The translations under genes and the position numbers were made by a program. From JADLEX01 sp964586775 (GTDB lineage Bacteria > Lernaellota > Lernaellaia > JACKCT01), in the NCBI GenBank assembly GCA_964586775.1, contig CAZPJD010000286.1, forward strand, positions 1-21,325: DNA of 21,325 nt. Reading direction: 5' to 3'. Positions 1 through 8,945 of the stretch are shown here, piece by piece. The notes under the pieces are model-generated. The model did no database searches. It saw only the letters and a list, made by a program, of their open reading frames with translations, and was not told where the DNA came from. Numbering within the stretch: the stretch's first letter is position 1; the number at the start of each line of letters is the position of its first letter.

Positions 1-2
1 CC

Positions 3-155
3 GCCCACGCCACCACCGCGACCGCGCACAAGCTGGCGAGGCTCGTTTATCGTGCGCTCAGATATGGGGACGATTACGTCGAAGAGGGACAACTGCAATA
101 TGAAATCCGGTTCCGTGAGCGACAGATCTCCGCTCTGAAAAAACTCGCCAAGTAA
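3..155 (+). pseudogene. IS110-like transposase, C-terminal fragment
   Basis: An open frame enters from the left edge and stops at TAA 153-155, giving 50 residues. It contains ATAHKLARLVYRALRYGDDY followed by a charged tail with YEIRFRERQ. From memory this HKLARLxYRxLxxGxxY block is the extreme C-terminus of IS110/IS116-type transposases. The tail after the block looks 10-15 residues shorter than usual. Only the end is visible, so I cannot tell whether the element is complete to the left. The coding frame is clear; the family assignment is moderate and could be another transposase group with a similar tail. Confidence 0.6.
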
Positions 156-200
156 CTCGGCCACGAAATCCGCGGAGAACACACGATGACGACTGCGGTT

Positions 201-270
201 TCTTAGGAGCGAAGCGAAGGATCTTATCCCGACTCGTGACCAGACCCTTCACGACGTTCAGGGTGACATT
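201..270. repeat. Possible dispersed intergenic repeat
   Basis: The gap between the transposase tail and the deacylase gene holds two halves: GGAGCGAAGCGAAGGATCT, and CCCTTCACGACGTTCAGGG followed by TGACA. The second half is an imperfect inverted repeat. I recall similar paired phrases scattered between genes in many environmental bacterial genomes, but only one copy is in this window. The rest of the gap (156-298) shows nothing else I can support. Confidence 0.3.
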
Positions 271-298
271 TCACCAGCGTCCACGACGACAAGCGCCC

Positions 299-775
299 TC
301 ACTCCGCGTCCTTCGTGAACGGCAACACGCGCCCTCCCGCAACGCGCAGGTAGTCCTCCATCGGCAGGACCATCGAATCCGTCAGCGACCCCGCGTTGAA
401 CGCGATGCGATCGTTTTCGGGAATCGATGGATCGATGTAGAGGTCGTAGGGCAGGATCGGTCGCCCGAAGGGCGGCACCGCGCCGGGCACGAGGCCCGTC
501 ATCTCGGCCAGTTCCTCGGGCGTGGCGAAGCGCGTGCGCCGCGCGCCGAGCGCCTTGCGCACCGCGCCGCTGTCGAGCCGCCGCGCGGCCGAAAACACGA
601 AGAGCGCGAAAACATCATCGACCTTGAGCACAATCGCCTTGCCGCCGACGCGCAGATCCTCGCCGCGCACGCGCGCCGATTCCTCCGACGTTCGCGTCGG
701 CTCGTGATGGACTTCGCGCACGGCCACGCCGTTTTCCGCGAGCCAGATTCGCAATCGCTCCAGAACCGCCGTCAT
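299..775 (-). CDS. YbaK/EbsC-type aminoacyl-tRNA deacylase
   Basis: A 158-residue single-domain protein of the YbaK/ProXp family, cytosolic enzymes that hydrolyse mischarged aminoacyl-tRNA in trans. Visible family marks are GGKAIVLK near residues 44-51, with Lys46 at the position of the conserved catalytic-site lysine, and the glycine/proline loop GAVPPFG at about 98-104. The length is normal for a free-standing member. The ATG overlaps the TGA of the upstream methyltransferase gene (ATGA, 772-775), so the two are probably translated together. Which amino acid is edited (Cys, Pro or another) cannot be read from the sequence. Confidence 0.85.
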   Translation of the reverse strand: MTAVLERLRIWLAENGVAVREVHHEPTRTSEESARVRGEDLRVGGKAIVLKVDDVFALFVFSAARRLDSGAVRKALGARRTRFATPEELAEMTGLVPGAVPPFGRPILPYDLYIDPSIPENDRIAFNAGSLTDSMVLPMEDYLRVAGGRVLPFTKDAE

Positions 776-1575
776 GTCGCCCCCACCCTCCCGACGAGGA
801 GCACCACGGGCCACGTCACCGCGCGCGGCGTGTCGGGATCGCCCCAGAGCGGTGCGATCCGCGCGGCCAATTCGTCCACCGGGTCGAACCCGCGCGCGTC
901 CACGAAGCGCTGCGTCGCCGACCACGAACGCAGATAGCCCATCAGCACGGGCAGCGTCCAGTCGAGGCGCAGGGCACGCGGCGGCATGGGGATCTCGTCG
1001 AACGGAAACGGAATCGTCCGGTATTCCGCCTCGACGTGCGCGCGCTCGGGCGGCCAATAGGGACCGACGACATTCGTGTAATAGTCGTGCGTGAGCGGGT
1101 CGATCGCGTCGTTCACCGCGTGCAGGCGATACGACCACGCGGCGATCACGCCGCCGGGGCGCAGCACCGCGCGCACCCGCGCGTAAAAGCGGTCGAAATC
1201 GAACCAGTGCAGCGCCTGCGCCACGGCGACAAGGTCCGCGCACGCCTCCGGCAGATCCAGGTCCTCCGCCGTCGTCACGCGGTATTCCACGCGCCCGTGC
1301 GGCGTGGCGCCTTCGAGCTGATTTGCGCTCGCGTCGCAGGCGACGACGCGCTCGAAGTGATCGGCGAGGCCGAGCGCCGCCTGCCCGCTGCCCGTCGCCA
1401 CGTCGACCGCCAGTTCGCGCGATGGCGCGAGCGCCGCAAGATCCGCGAACAGGTCCGCGGGATAGCCTGGTCGATACCTCGCGTAGAGCGCCGCCTGCTT
1501 GCTGAAATGATCCTTGAACGACTCGGCCACGGTCTCCCCTTGGATTTTTGCCTTGGATTTTTCGCGCGCGCGCAT
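772..1575 (-). CDS. Class I SAM-dependent methyltransferase
   Basis: A 267-residue soluble methyltransferase. After FKDHFSKQAALYARYRPGYP (about 20-39) comes motif I, VDVATGSGQA at 57-66, the acidic residue ending motif II in CDAS (Asp81), then AEDLDLP, QALHWFD at 120-126 and LRPGG at 139-142. The YRPGYP and QALHWFD blocks are typical of the group containing yeast Crg1/trans-aconitate methyltransferase-like enzymes; the substrate is unknown. The open frame runs further upstream, but that part is Arg-rich and unlike the family. I start at ATG 1575; GTG 1530, just after AGGGGAG, is an alternative. It is translationally coupled to the YbaK-type gene. Confidence 0.83.
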   Translation of the reverse strand: MRAREKSKAKIQGETVAESFKDHFSKQAALYARYRPGYPADLFADLAALAPSRELAVDVATGSGQAALGLADHFERVVACDASANQLEGATPHGRVEYRVTTAEDLDLPEACADLVAVAQALHWFDFDRFYARVRAVLRPGGVIAAWSYRLHAVNDAIDPLTHDYYTNVVGPYWPPERAHVEAEYRTIPFPFDEIPMPPRALRLDWTLPVLMGYLRSWSATQRFVDARGFDPVDELAARIAPLWGDPDTPRAVTWPVVLLVGRVGAT

Positions 1576-1660
1576 GGTAGAGTATTTGCGTTCGCGGGAC
1601 GATGATCGATATCGGATTCGCGGCACTGCCCGATAGGACCAACCCACCGCGGGAGCCCTC

Positions 1661-2737
1661 ATGCGACGAGCGGTCGCCTTTTCCCTCGTGTTCGCGTTTG
1701 CGTTTTCGTCCGCCGTTCCCGCGCGCGCCAACGACGCGTCGGTCGGCGGATCGGGCGCGAACATCTATCCGATCGACAACGCCGACGTGCGGCTCGTGCG
1801 CGAGACCGTGCGTTTCGTCGAGACTGAGCCGGGCACGATGCTCGTGACGACGGCGCTCACCTTTCGCAACGCGAAGGATCGCGAAATCCGCGCGCGCGTC
1901 GGTTTTCCCGTCGCCACCATGGCCATGTTCGAGGAGCAGGACACGCAGGGCTTCGACGGCGAAACGCTGATCGACGAGTTCACCACGCGCGTTGGCGGGC
2001 AGGCGGTGAAAACCGATTTGGTGAAGACGCGCATCGAGGGCATCTGGTCCGACGCGGTGTACGCCTTCGACGCCGCGTTCGCGCCCGGCGCGGAAACGGT
2101 GATCGAGCATCGTTACCGGCTCAAGGCCTCGGTCGGCGTGCCCGACCGCCACTGGATTCCCTACGTCTTTCGCACCGGCGGGCGATGGGCGGGGCGGATC
2201 GAGTCGTCGGAATTCATCTACGAGTTCGGTTCGCGCGTGCCCACGCACCTGGAATTCGTCTACGGCGACTCGGTGCTTGTGGGCGGCGGCGTCCGCCCGA
2301 CGGGCAAGCGCGAAAAACGCGCGGGGCTCGACATCGAGGCGCACTACACCGGCGGGCCGCGACACGTGCTGCGTGTGGTGATGCACGACGTCGAACCGAA
2401 AAAAGATCTGGAACTTCGTTACCGGGCGGGGTTGTCCTACGAAGCGCCGGAGTTTCCGGCGCGGGGCGGCGACGAAAAGGCGGGCGAGTGCGGCGAGACG
2501 CTGAATCAATTTCGCGAAACCTGGGCCGTGACCGAGGCGTTGACCGCGTGCTTCGAGCCCGACCTGCTGCGCAACTACGTCTATGCGTCGCGCGGCTTCG
2601 CGTTCACCAAACCCGAATGGGACCGGATGTTTTACGCCAAGGGATATTTCCTGCCGTCGACCGCGCCGTTCTCCGAATCGTGGCTGACGGCGGCGCAAAA
2701 ATCGGCGATCGCGAAACTAAAGGGGGCGGTGAATTGA
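1661..2737 (+). CDS. Exported DUF4424-like protein with YARHG domain
   Basis: A 358-residue exported protein. The Sec signal peptide spans 1-23, with probable cleavage at ARA/N. The mature start (ANDASVGG) and the following strand-rich part with FRNAKDREIRARVGFPV resemble the DUF4424 family. The last 62 residues, including NYVYASRGFAF and MFYAKGYF, fit a YARHG domain, a small extracellular module of unknown function. GGGAG lies 4 bases before the ATG. A paralogue follows directly, and the two share a nearly identical end (PFSESWLTAAQK). The domain names are from memory; export is well supported. Confidence 0.75.
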   Translation: MRRAVAFSLVFAFAFSSAVPARANDASVGGSGANIYPIDNADVRLVRETVRFVETEPGTMLVTTALTFRNAKDREIRARVGFPVATMAMFEEQDTQGFDGETLIDEFTTRVGGQAVKTDLVKTRIEGIWSDAVYAFDAAFAPGAETVIEHRYRLKASVGVPDRHWIPYVFRTGGRWAGRIESSEFIYEFGSRVPTHLEFVYGDSVLVGGGVRPTGKREKRAGLDIEAHYTGGPRHVLRVVMHDVEPKKDLELRYRAGLSYEAPEFPARGGDEKAGECGETLNQFRETWAVTEALTACFEPDLLRNYVYASRGFAFTKPEWDRMFYAKGYFLPSTAPFSESWLTAAQKSAIAKLKGAVN

Positions 2738-2799
2738 TTTCGCGACGCGCCAAACGAACGCCGGCGTGGCCGCGTAAGGTCGTCGCCGGATACCCCCAG

Positions 2800-3969
2800 A
2801 TGTGGACACTTGCGTGGATTCTCGCGGCAATCGTGGGCATCGCATCGGGGTTTTCCGCGCCCGCCTGGGCCGTGGAGTCCGACGAAACAATGGTCCCCGA
2901 CGCAATCGCTATGGCGCGATTCAAGGACAAGAGCGAGCTGGCCCTCCTTAAGCATTCGGTTCAGTGCAAGCAATTGGAGAGGTATATTTATGATATCACG
3001 GATAATTACACATATTATAACAAATCCAGAAACCCGATCCAGGTGTCGATAGAGCTTCCGCTGGCAAGCAGCGGCTACTGGGGAACTCGGGATACTCGTT
3101 CGATCGACATTCGAAAAATGATTGCACGCCACGAAGTTTTTTTTGACGGGCGACCCGTACGCGCAAATTTTCGTTCTTCAAAATTTGGAGACTATTTTGA
3201 ATTGAAGTATTATACATTTGATCAAATTATTTCTCCGCTCACAAAGATTGATGTTGTGCGCAAGTATCAACTCCGAACTTCCTTCATCAAGCCTAATAGA
3301 TATTTTGTCGAAATTTGGGCAGGTGTGCCGCTTAAGACAAATTTCAGTGAATTCCAGATGGACTTCGATTTTACGAATTTCACTCCAACAAATGTTAATT
3401 TATACAAATCCGCCCCCGGAGGCTCGAAGCAGCCATTCTTCCGCAAAACCGCTTTTCTTTTGAAAAGAAACAGTTTTTTCGATTCGGATGACCTTTTTCC
3501 CACCTACGCGAGCGATGACAATTTTGGGAGGCCGCGACAGGATTATAAAATTACCTACTCCGGAGGCCCCAGTCATCATATTCTATTGATTGTCGAAAGG
3601 CCAAAGTCGGCTATTCATCTGAATCTCAGCTACGGGGGGTTCTCCGATTCGAGAGACAGTTTTTCGCCTATTCTTTCCGACATGTATTCTGATTCCACGG
3701 GACCGGAGCGACGAGAGAGTTGTACGCAAGAACTTCGTCGATTCCACAATGAATGGTCCGTCAGCGATGATTTGCTCTCCTGCTTCGCTCCGGAAGATTT
3801 GGAAAATTACATCCTTGCTGCACGCGGGATCGATTTTCAAAATGAGAAATTGAATGAATTATTTTATGGGCAGCATTATTTCCGCAAGTCTGATGTCCCG
3901 TTCTCCGAATCTTGGCTGACGGCGGCGCAGAAGGCGGCCGTCGCGAAGCTGAAGGATGCGGCGAAGTGA
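2800..3969 (+). CDS. Second exported DUF4424/YARHG-type paralogue
   Basis: A 389-residue paralogue of the preceding gene. ATG 2800 opens a signal peptide, residues 1-24, with cleavage near AWA/V. An in-frame TTG at 2734 overlaps the upstream TGA, follows GGGGGCGGTG, and would add 22 residues, so the start is uncertain. The C-terminal 62 residues match the first copy: CFAPEDLENYILAARGIDF, then FYGQHYF and PFSESWLTAAQK. The body between about 2940 and 3890 is much richer in A+T, with AT-ending codons, whereas both ends are GC-rich like the neighbours. Function is unknown; it is probably periplasmic or surface-located. Confidence 0.75.
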   Translation: MWTLAWILAAIVGIASGFSAPAWAVESDETMVPDAIAMARFKDKSELALLKHSVQCKQLERYIYDITDNYTYYNKSRNPIQVSIELPLASSGYWGTRDTRSIDIRKMIARHEVFFDGRPVRANFRSSKFGDYFELKYYTFDQIISPLTKIDVVRKYQLRTSFIKPNRYFVEIWAGVPLKTNFSEFQMDFDFTNFTPTNVNLYKSAPGGSKQPFFRKTAFLLKRNSFFDSDDLFPTYASDDNFGRPRQDYKITYSGGPSHHILLIVERPKSAIHLNLSYGGFSDSRDSFSPILSDMYSDSTGPERRESCTQELRRFHNEWSVSDDLLSCFAPEDLENYILAARGIDFQNEKLNELFYGQHYFRKSDVPFSESWLTAAQKAAVAKLKDAAK

Positions 3970-3994
3970 CGCGCGCGATGAGGGAGACGAACCG

Positions 3995-4966
3995 ATGAGC
4001 GAGAAGAAGGGTCCGCGCTGGTCGATGATCGTCATCGCCATGGCGGTGATGGCGACGGCAGTGGCCTATGTGGCCGCGCGGCACGGCGGCGAGGCGGGCG
4101 AGGTGCGCGCGAACGCGCCGGAAAAACCGGCGACCGCATGGCGCGTGTGGACGCGCGATGCGGAAGGGGCCGTGCGCACGCACACCGTCGTTCCCACCGA
4201 GGGCGGATTCACCGACAAAGCGCCGCGGGCGGGACTTTGGATTCTGTGGACGGGGCTCGAGGCCGAATTGCGGACGGAGGAACGCACGCTGCGTCTTTGC
4301 GATTGCGAAGAGCACATGAAAAAGCCCGAGTACTTCGACAAGCCGTGCACCACACTCGTCGATTCGGGCCACACGCACGGACTGGCGATCGTGACCGACG
4401 ACGAGCGCGTGCAGATCGTCAAGCCGCAGACCGAGATGGAAAAAGGGGAAGACACGAACACGGGCGACTTCGACCACGGCGTGGGCGTCGTTGCGATCAT
4501 CGGCGACCAGATCCTCTACACCGACTCCGTGTCGGCGTATTACTGCGGCGCGGCCCACGGCACGTATGGCACCACGTTTCACGTCTACGACATGCGGGCG
4601 CGGCGCGAGATCGACTGGGCGGCATGGCCCGAGATCACGCAGGCCGCGACCGACCTGCGCGCGCAGGCGTTTCGCGATTTGAAGGCGAAGGAGACCTTTG
4701 CCGAAAAGGCCGAGGATCTGACCGTGACGGCGGTGTTTCCGCGTTTCGATCCGGCGCGCGGGCTCGTCGTCGATGTGCAGTTCACGGGCGATGCGTGCTA
4801 CGCGTGCTCCGACGGCTGGACGGCGTACACCGCGTCCACGCAGATCGCCTCGCCGTTCATCCCGTCGTCGTGGGACCCCTTCGTCGCGATGCCCGACACG
4901 GTCCGCGCCTTCGTCGCGAAAAACGACAAATTGGCGTTGCTGGGCTGGGTGAAGGACGCGAGGTGA
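3995..4966 (+). CDS. Membrane-anchored DUF3298-like protein
   Basis: A 323-residue protein with an N-terminal membrane segment at about 10-28 and a soluble extracytoplasmic remainder. ATG 3995 is chosen because AGGGAGA lies 7 bases upstream and the hydrophobic segment then sits where expected; the frame extends 13 codons further. The block YYCGAAHGTYGTTFHVYD at 182-199, followed by an EIDWAAWPE segment, recalls the YxGGAHP and domain-end signature of DUF3298 (the C-terminal part of PdaC/RsiV-like proteins). That match is tentative. There are Cys pairs at CDC and CYAC. It is the third gene of a plus-strand row with the DUF4424-type pair. Confidence 0.62.
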   Translation: MSEKKGPRWSMIVIAMAVMATAVAYVAARHGGEAGEVRANAPEKPATAWRVWTRDAEGAVRTHTVVPTEGGFTDKAPRAGLWILWTGLEAELRTEERTLRLCDCEEHMKKPEYFDKPCTTLVDSGHTHGLAIVTDDERVQIVKPQTEMEKGEDTNTGDFDHGVGVVAIIGDQILYTDSVSAYYCGAAHGTYGTTFHVYDMRARREIDWAAWPEITQAATDLRAQAFRDLKAKETFAEKAEDLTVTAVFPRFDPARGLVVDVQFTGDACYACSDGWTAYTASTQIASPFIPSSWDPFVAMPDTVRAFVAKNDKLALLGWVKDAR

Positions 4967-4997
4967 AGGTCTTCGGCGAATCCAAAACGCATCCCAT

Positions 4998-7900
4998 TCA
5001 GTTGATGTCGAAAATCGGGATGTAGACACCCGCCACCACACCCCAGTAATACGAGCCCGAAGTGATCGCCACGTAGTCGTCCTTTATGGGCGGCTCGGAG
5101 TGGCCGTCCTTCAATCGATATTCCCGAAGGCGTCCCGAATAGCCAAATGTGGGTCCGACAAACACGACGATGTCGGACTCCGGGAAATACAACTCGGGTC
5201 CAATCGTCAATGACGGCGCCAAGGCGTCCTCCACGTTGGCCTTTCTCGTTTCTTTTTCGCCCGTCTGATCCGACTTTTCCTCGATGGTCACGTAGTGCGC
5301 CAGGTCGACGGCGGACGCCTCGAAATGAAACCCCCAAGCGCGCGTTTCCGAGCCGCCATACCAAGATCCGTCAACACCAACTCCGAGAGTCAGCCCGATC
5401 GGCTGGTACAAATGCCGCCAACCGTCGGCATAGCGCACGTCACCGTAAGGCCCCGTGCGTACGCTGCCGCCGAGGGATATAATAATGTCCCCGACGCGAT
5501 CGCTTCGATTGGTTGTCGCGTCGATCAACGAATTGAGCGCGGCCTTGCGCGCCTCTTTGCGCGCCGCCAGGACGTCCGGGTTCGCTTCGCCCGCGCCCGT
5601 GTAGGTGGACATATAGGAGGTCATCGCCGAAGCCAGCGCCAGCGCTTTTTGAACGGAGCGCGAAGCTTCACGACTTTTCTTGTCGGTCGTTTTCCCCCGG
5701 TTTTCCGCGACGTCAAACAGCAGCGCCCCGGCCGCCGTCACGACCCGTTGGGTGTCCTTGTCGATCGCACCGTCCGCGATCTGGCGCAGTGACTTGGCGA
5801 TCCGGATCGGCAAATTCCCGTTCACGTTCTCCGAAGTATTTTTTGCCGTCGGCAAATCGGTGGAGATCCCTTCCGCAAGCCAGTTCGGCGCTGAAAGTTC
5901 GTTCGCGATCCAGCCGTCCATGTTTGGATTCGCGGCCGCTTGTTTGTAAAACTCGAAAGTCGAAAAGACCAATTCCACGATGCGGTGCAGTTGGTCCGTC
6001 TGCGTCGAGTTTTTCGGCGGATTCATCAGATCCACGCCCACCGAAACAAACCGTGCGGAGGTTGTGACCCCGCGCCTATGATCGGCATTGTCCGCGTGGA
6101 AATAGTCCCCGCAAGTCGCGCCGCCCCCGATGTCGAAATAATTGTTCGGGTGCTCGATGTAATCGACAATCGACGATGCGTCGCATTCTCCCCGTTTTCC
6201 GCAGTCCGCAACACTCGCGACCGCCAGTTGCATCTCGCACGACGCCGGGTGATTGATCAGATTTTTATTTTTATCGGCCCAGTCTTTGATTTTTTGGGCC
6301 GTGGCCACCACTCTCCGAGCGCTTTCCAGAACGGTTTTTATTTTCACGACGATGCGCTTTGCGGCTTCCAAATTTTGTTTATCCGATTCGTCCATTTTGG
6401 GATTGCCGACCGCGGCATTGAGGCACTTGTCGAATCCAGTCGCGGCTTTTTGTGCGCTCGAGTCCAACTTCTTGATTTCCTCCAAAATAGCTTTAGGGTT
6501 AAATGCCCCAGCCAAGTTCCTTATTATTTTCGTAATATCTTCATTGCTTTTGGATTCTTGGGGAGAGGGATTTTTCAATTTGGCTTTCTTGTATTCACCA
6601 AAATTCTTCTGAATGTCGTCAAATTGTTTATTGATCTGTTGCGTCAGGCCGCGCGAATCCAAATTTTTGATGGCATCTTTGACGCCATCACACTCGCTGG
6701 GGAGGTTACTCCAATTATTACTTTCGGTTAGAGATTGTTGGAGGGACTGAATGGTACGACTCCGCGCGGCCATGTTCTTCAGCACCGGCGTATAGAGATC
6801 GGGGTCCTGAAGCATGCCGCTCAATTTCACGAAAACGGTTTGGCTGAGCTTGTCCGCATCGAGACCGCCGTTTCGCGCCTGTGCCGTCAGGGATTGCAGC
6901 AGTTCCACGACAACCTGGTCGAATTGGGCCGGGATCGACGCGAAGGATTCGTTGTCGCGCAATCGCAGCATCATCAGCCGCGCGCCGGTGAGCATCAGGT
7001 CGTCCACGATCGTGCTTTGGAGTTGCCGCCCGAATCCGGCCAGATCGTTCACGCTCGACGAACGAACCGCCTCGCACGTCGTGGGGAAAATGGGGATCGC
7101 CCGATCGTTGTTGTCTTTCTTCGGCCCGATTTTCGGTTTTTCTTCCGAAAAATCGATGAACAATTCCTCGCAAAACACCTCGCGGATTTCGTTTTGCAAA
7201 AGCCGGGTTCCCTTGGATTTCGCGCGCTCGACCATGACTTCGGCAACCGCCTGAAAGAAGTCCTCGGCGGCCTGTTCGCCGAATCCCTGCGGAGACAGTG
7301 CCCGCTGTGACGGGCGCATCTTCGGTCCGGCGGTGGCCGATGAAAGCCCCTTAAGCGTGGCTTCAATCGTTGGAAGCGTGACCGGCTGACCGGCGATGGC
7401 GTGGCAAACGCCACCGCTTATCGCTGTTTCTATCCGAAAACCTCTGATCGTGTTGCAGGGAGGGTATTGTCCATTTTCGTTCGGTTCCGCAAGCAAGATG
7501 AAGAATTTAGGTCCCTTTTCTTTATTCTCATTTTCTATCCCGAAAATTTCTTTTAATTCAGAAAGCGGGCCATCACTAGCGTCATTCTCGGGTGTAATAA
7601 AAAATCCAGAGTATTTCCATGCAACATTGATGTTTGTAGTGGATACCAATCGCGCGGGTTCCGATGAACAGGAAACGTAATAACCACCCTCTTTCGGTGG
7701 GAGGTTTATAATTCGCCCCATCCCATCGCTTGAGTACGGATCCCACACGGCGTTGGTTGCTCCGGATCCATCAATTGCATCAAATGTACATGTGGTTTTG
7801 GTCGGCGGGATCCCGTCCGGCAGTAACAGGAAGCGACGTTGATTGGTGCCTGGTGAAAGGGTTTTCCCTTTTAAGGTTGCTTCAGGGGTCGGTGTTGGCG

Positions 7901-8009
7901 CTGGTGTAGACTGCCCACCGTTTCCGTCCACAGAGTCTGATTGCGCCGCGACGAAGGACGATCCGAATATCATCACAACCAAGGAAAAGAAAACGGTTGC
8001 CTTGTTCAT
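4998..8009 (-). CDS. Large exported protein with barrel-like C-terminus
   Basis: A 1003-residue protein I do not recognise. ATG 8009 has GGAG 9 bases upstream and overlaps the TGA of the protease gene (ATGA). A signal peptide covers about 1-22 and is followed by a short Pro/Thr linker (PAPTPTPEAT). EATLKG occurs twice, near residue 43 and again near 215. The centre is largely helical and charged, with Cys scattered through it. The last 166 residues (838-1003) alternate short amphipathic strands with turns (LTLGVGVDGSWYGG, FVGPTFGY, YYWGVVAGVYIPIF), as in small outer-membrane beta-barrels. I infer an outer-membrane anchor. Parts of the gene (about 6240-6760 and 7420-7800) are AT-richer than the rest. 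Confidence 0.68.
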   Translation of the reverse strand: MNKATVFFSLVVMIFGSSFVAAQSDSVDGNGGQSTPAPTPTPEATLKGKTLSPGTNQRRFLLLPDGIPPTKTTCTFDAIDGSGATNAVWDPYSSDGMGRIINLPPKEGGYYVSCSSEPARLVSTTNINVAWKYSGFFITPENDASDGPLSELKEIFGIENENKEKGPKFFILLAEPNENGQYPPCNTIRGFRIETAISGGVCHAIAGQPVTLPTIEATLKGLSSATAGPKMRPSQRALSPQGFGEQAAEDFFQAVAEVMVERAKSKGTRLLQNEIREVFCEELFIDFSEEKPKIGPKKDNNDRAIPIFPTTCEAVRSSSVNDLAGFGRQLQSTIVDDLMLTGARLMMLRLRDNESFASIPAQFDQVVVELLQSLTAQARNGGLDADKLSQTVFVKLSGMLQDPDLYTPVLKNMAARSRTIQSLQQSLTESNNWSNLPSECDGVKDAIKNLDSRGLTQQINKQFDDIQKNFGEYKKAKLKNPSPQESKSNEDITKIIRNLAGAFNPKAILEEIKKLDSSAQKAATGFDKCLNAAVGNPKMDESDKQNLEAAKRIVVKIKTVLESARRVVATAQKIKDWADKNKNLINHPASCEMQLAVASVADCGKRGECDASSIVDYIEHPNNYFDIGGGATCGDYFHADNADHRRGVTTSARFVSVGVDLMNPPKNSTQTDQLHRIVELVFSTFEFYKQAAANPNMDGWIANELSAPNWLAEGISTDLPTAKNTSENVNGNLPIRIAKSLRQIADGAIDKDTQRVVTAAGALLFDVAENRGKTTDKKSREASRSVQKALALASAMTSYMSTYTGAGEANPDVLAARKEARKAALNSLIDATTNRSDRVGDIIISLGGSVRTGPYGDVRYADGWRHLYQPIGLTLGVGVDGSWYGGSETRAWGFHFEASAVDLAHYVTIEEKSDQTGEKETRKANVEDALAPSLTIGPELYFPESDIVVFVGPTFGYSGRLREYRLKDGHSEPPIKDDYVAITSGSYYWGVVAGVYIPIFDIN

Positions 8010-8854
8010 GGCGTCGGTCTCCTCAATTTGAAAATGGTTCGAAGTTGTTCTTTCAGCCACGGCTCAACGACATCCGTGCGCACATACACGCCGCCGTATC
8101 CGCAAACGCTGGTGGACGAGGCGACCGCGCGTGAGACGATGCCGACGAGCATCCACGCGTTTCGACCGGTGGCCGGGTCGATGGTCGCGAGCAGCGCGGG
8201 GCCACCCGAATCGCCGCTGCAGGTGTCGCGACCGAGACCCGCGATCGACACGAACTCCGCGGCGGGGTCGCACCCGAACAGCGCTTCTCGTCCCGGGTCG
8301 CAATTCCACCCCGACAAGGGGGCGTCGGTGAAATGCTTTACGCCGTAACCGAACCGACCGGTGGACTCGCGGGCTCCGAACCCGGCGAATCGCACCGTCC
8401 CGATCGGCGTGAATCCGCGTTCCGGTTTCAACCGTTTTCTCGGCGGCACCCGCGCGTCGCGTTCCAGGACGAGGAGCGCGACGTCGAGACCCGCCGCGTC
8501 GGGAGTCCGCCCTTCGACAACCGGGATGACGTCGCCGTGTTCCAGCACATTTTCGCCGATGAAGATTTCCTTGGCCGGCAGGCAATGTCGAGCGGTGAGA
8601 ACGGCCCGACGATGGACGAGAACACCGGAACAATGCCAGCCATATGTTCCGCCGACGGCCACAACGTCATCCAGCGGGTCGGCCAGCATGGCGGCCAAGT
8701 CCGGACTGATGCTCCGATCATCATTGTCCTGATTGTTCACAGGGGTGGACGGCGATTTTTCCGCTCGATCCTGCGTGTCGGCAATGCGTACGCTCAGGAC
8801 CAACGCGAGTACCGCGACGAGGGCCGCGATAAGTTGTTTCCAGCGAATGAGCAT
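8006..8854 (-). CDS. Exported trypsin-like serine protease (S1 family)
   Basis: A 282-residue S1-family serine protease. A hydrophobic N-terminal segment (8-22) is a signal peptide or anchor. The catalytic triad is intact: His90 in LTARHC, Asp124 in GLDVALL, Ser216 in GDSGGP. Asp210, six residues before the serine, is at the trypsin S1-pocket position and predicts cleavage after Arg or Lys. Cys75/Cys91 and Cys212/Cys251 are placed like standard disulfides. The usual short zymogen cleavage site is not obvious; a loose 40-residue linker precedes the domain. GAGG lies 8 bases before the ATG. The stop overlaps the start of the large exported protein, a likely partner or substrate. Confidence 0.88.
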   Translation of the reverse strand: MLIRWKQLIAALVAVLALVLSVRIADTQDRAEKSPSTPVNNQDNDDRSISPDLAAMLADPLDDVVAVGGTYGWHCSGVLVHRRAVLTARHCLPAKEIFIGENVLEHGDVIPVVEGRTPDAAGLDVALLVLERDARVPPRKRLKPERGFTPIGTVRFAGFGARESTGRFGYGVKHFTDAPLSGWNCDPGREALFGCDPAAEFVSIAGLGRDTCSGDSGGPALLATIDPATGRNAWMLVGIVSRAVASSTSVCGYGGVYVRTDVVEPWLKEQLRTIFKLRRPTP

Positions 8855-8945
8855 TTACGACGCCTCAACAACGTTACGCATCGATCAACCGCTTTGATTC
8901 GGCCTGACGAAAAGCAGCCCCTATCCCGGTATTCCGAATCGCCGA

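Noticed and set aside
2185..2799. Upstream extension of the second DUF4424-type gene
   Set aside because: The frame is open, but 2185-2733 overlaps the first paralogue out of frame and is Arg-rich; a signal peptide fits the start at 2800.
3761..5041. A 426-codon minus-strand open frame
   Set aside because: It spans the complement of two supported plus-strand genes and has Arg/His-rich composition without domains.
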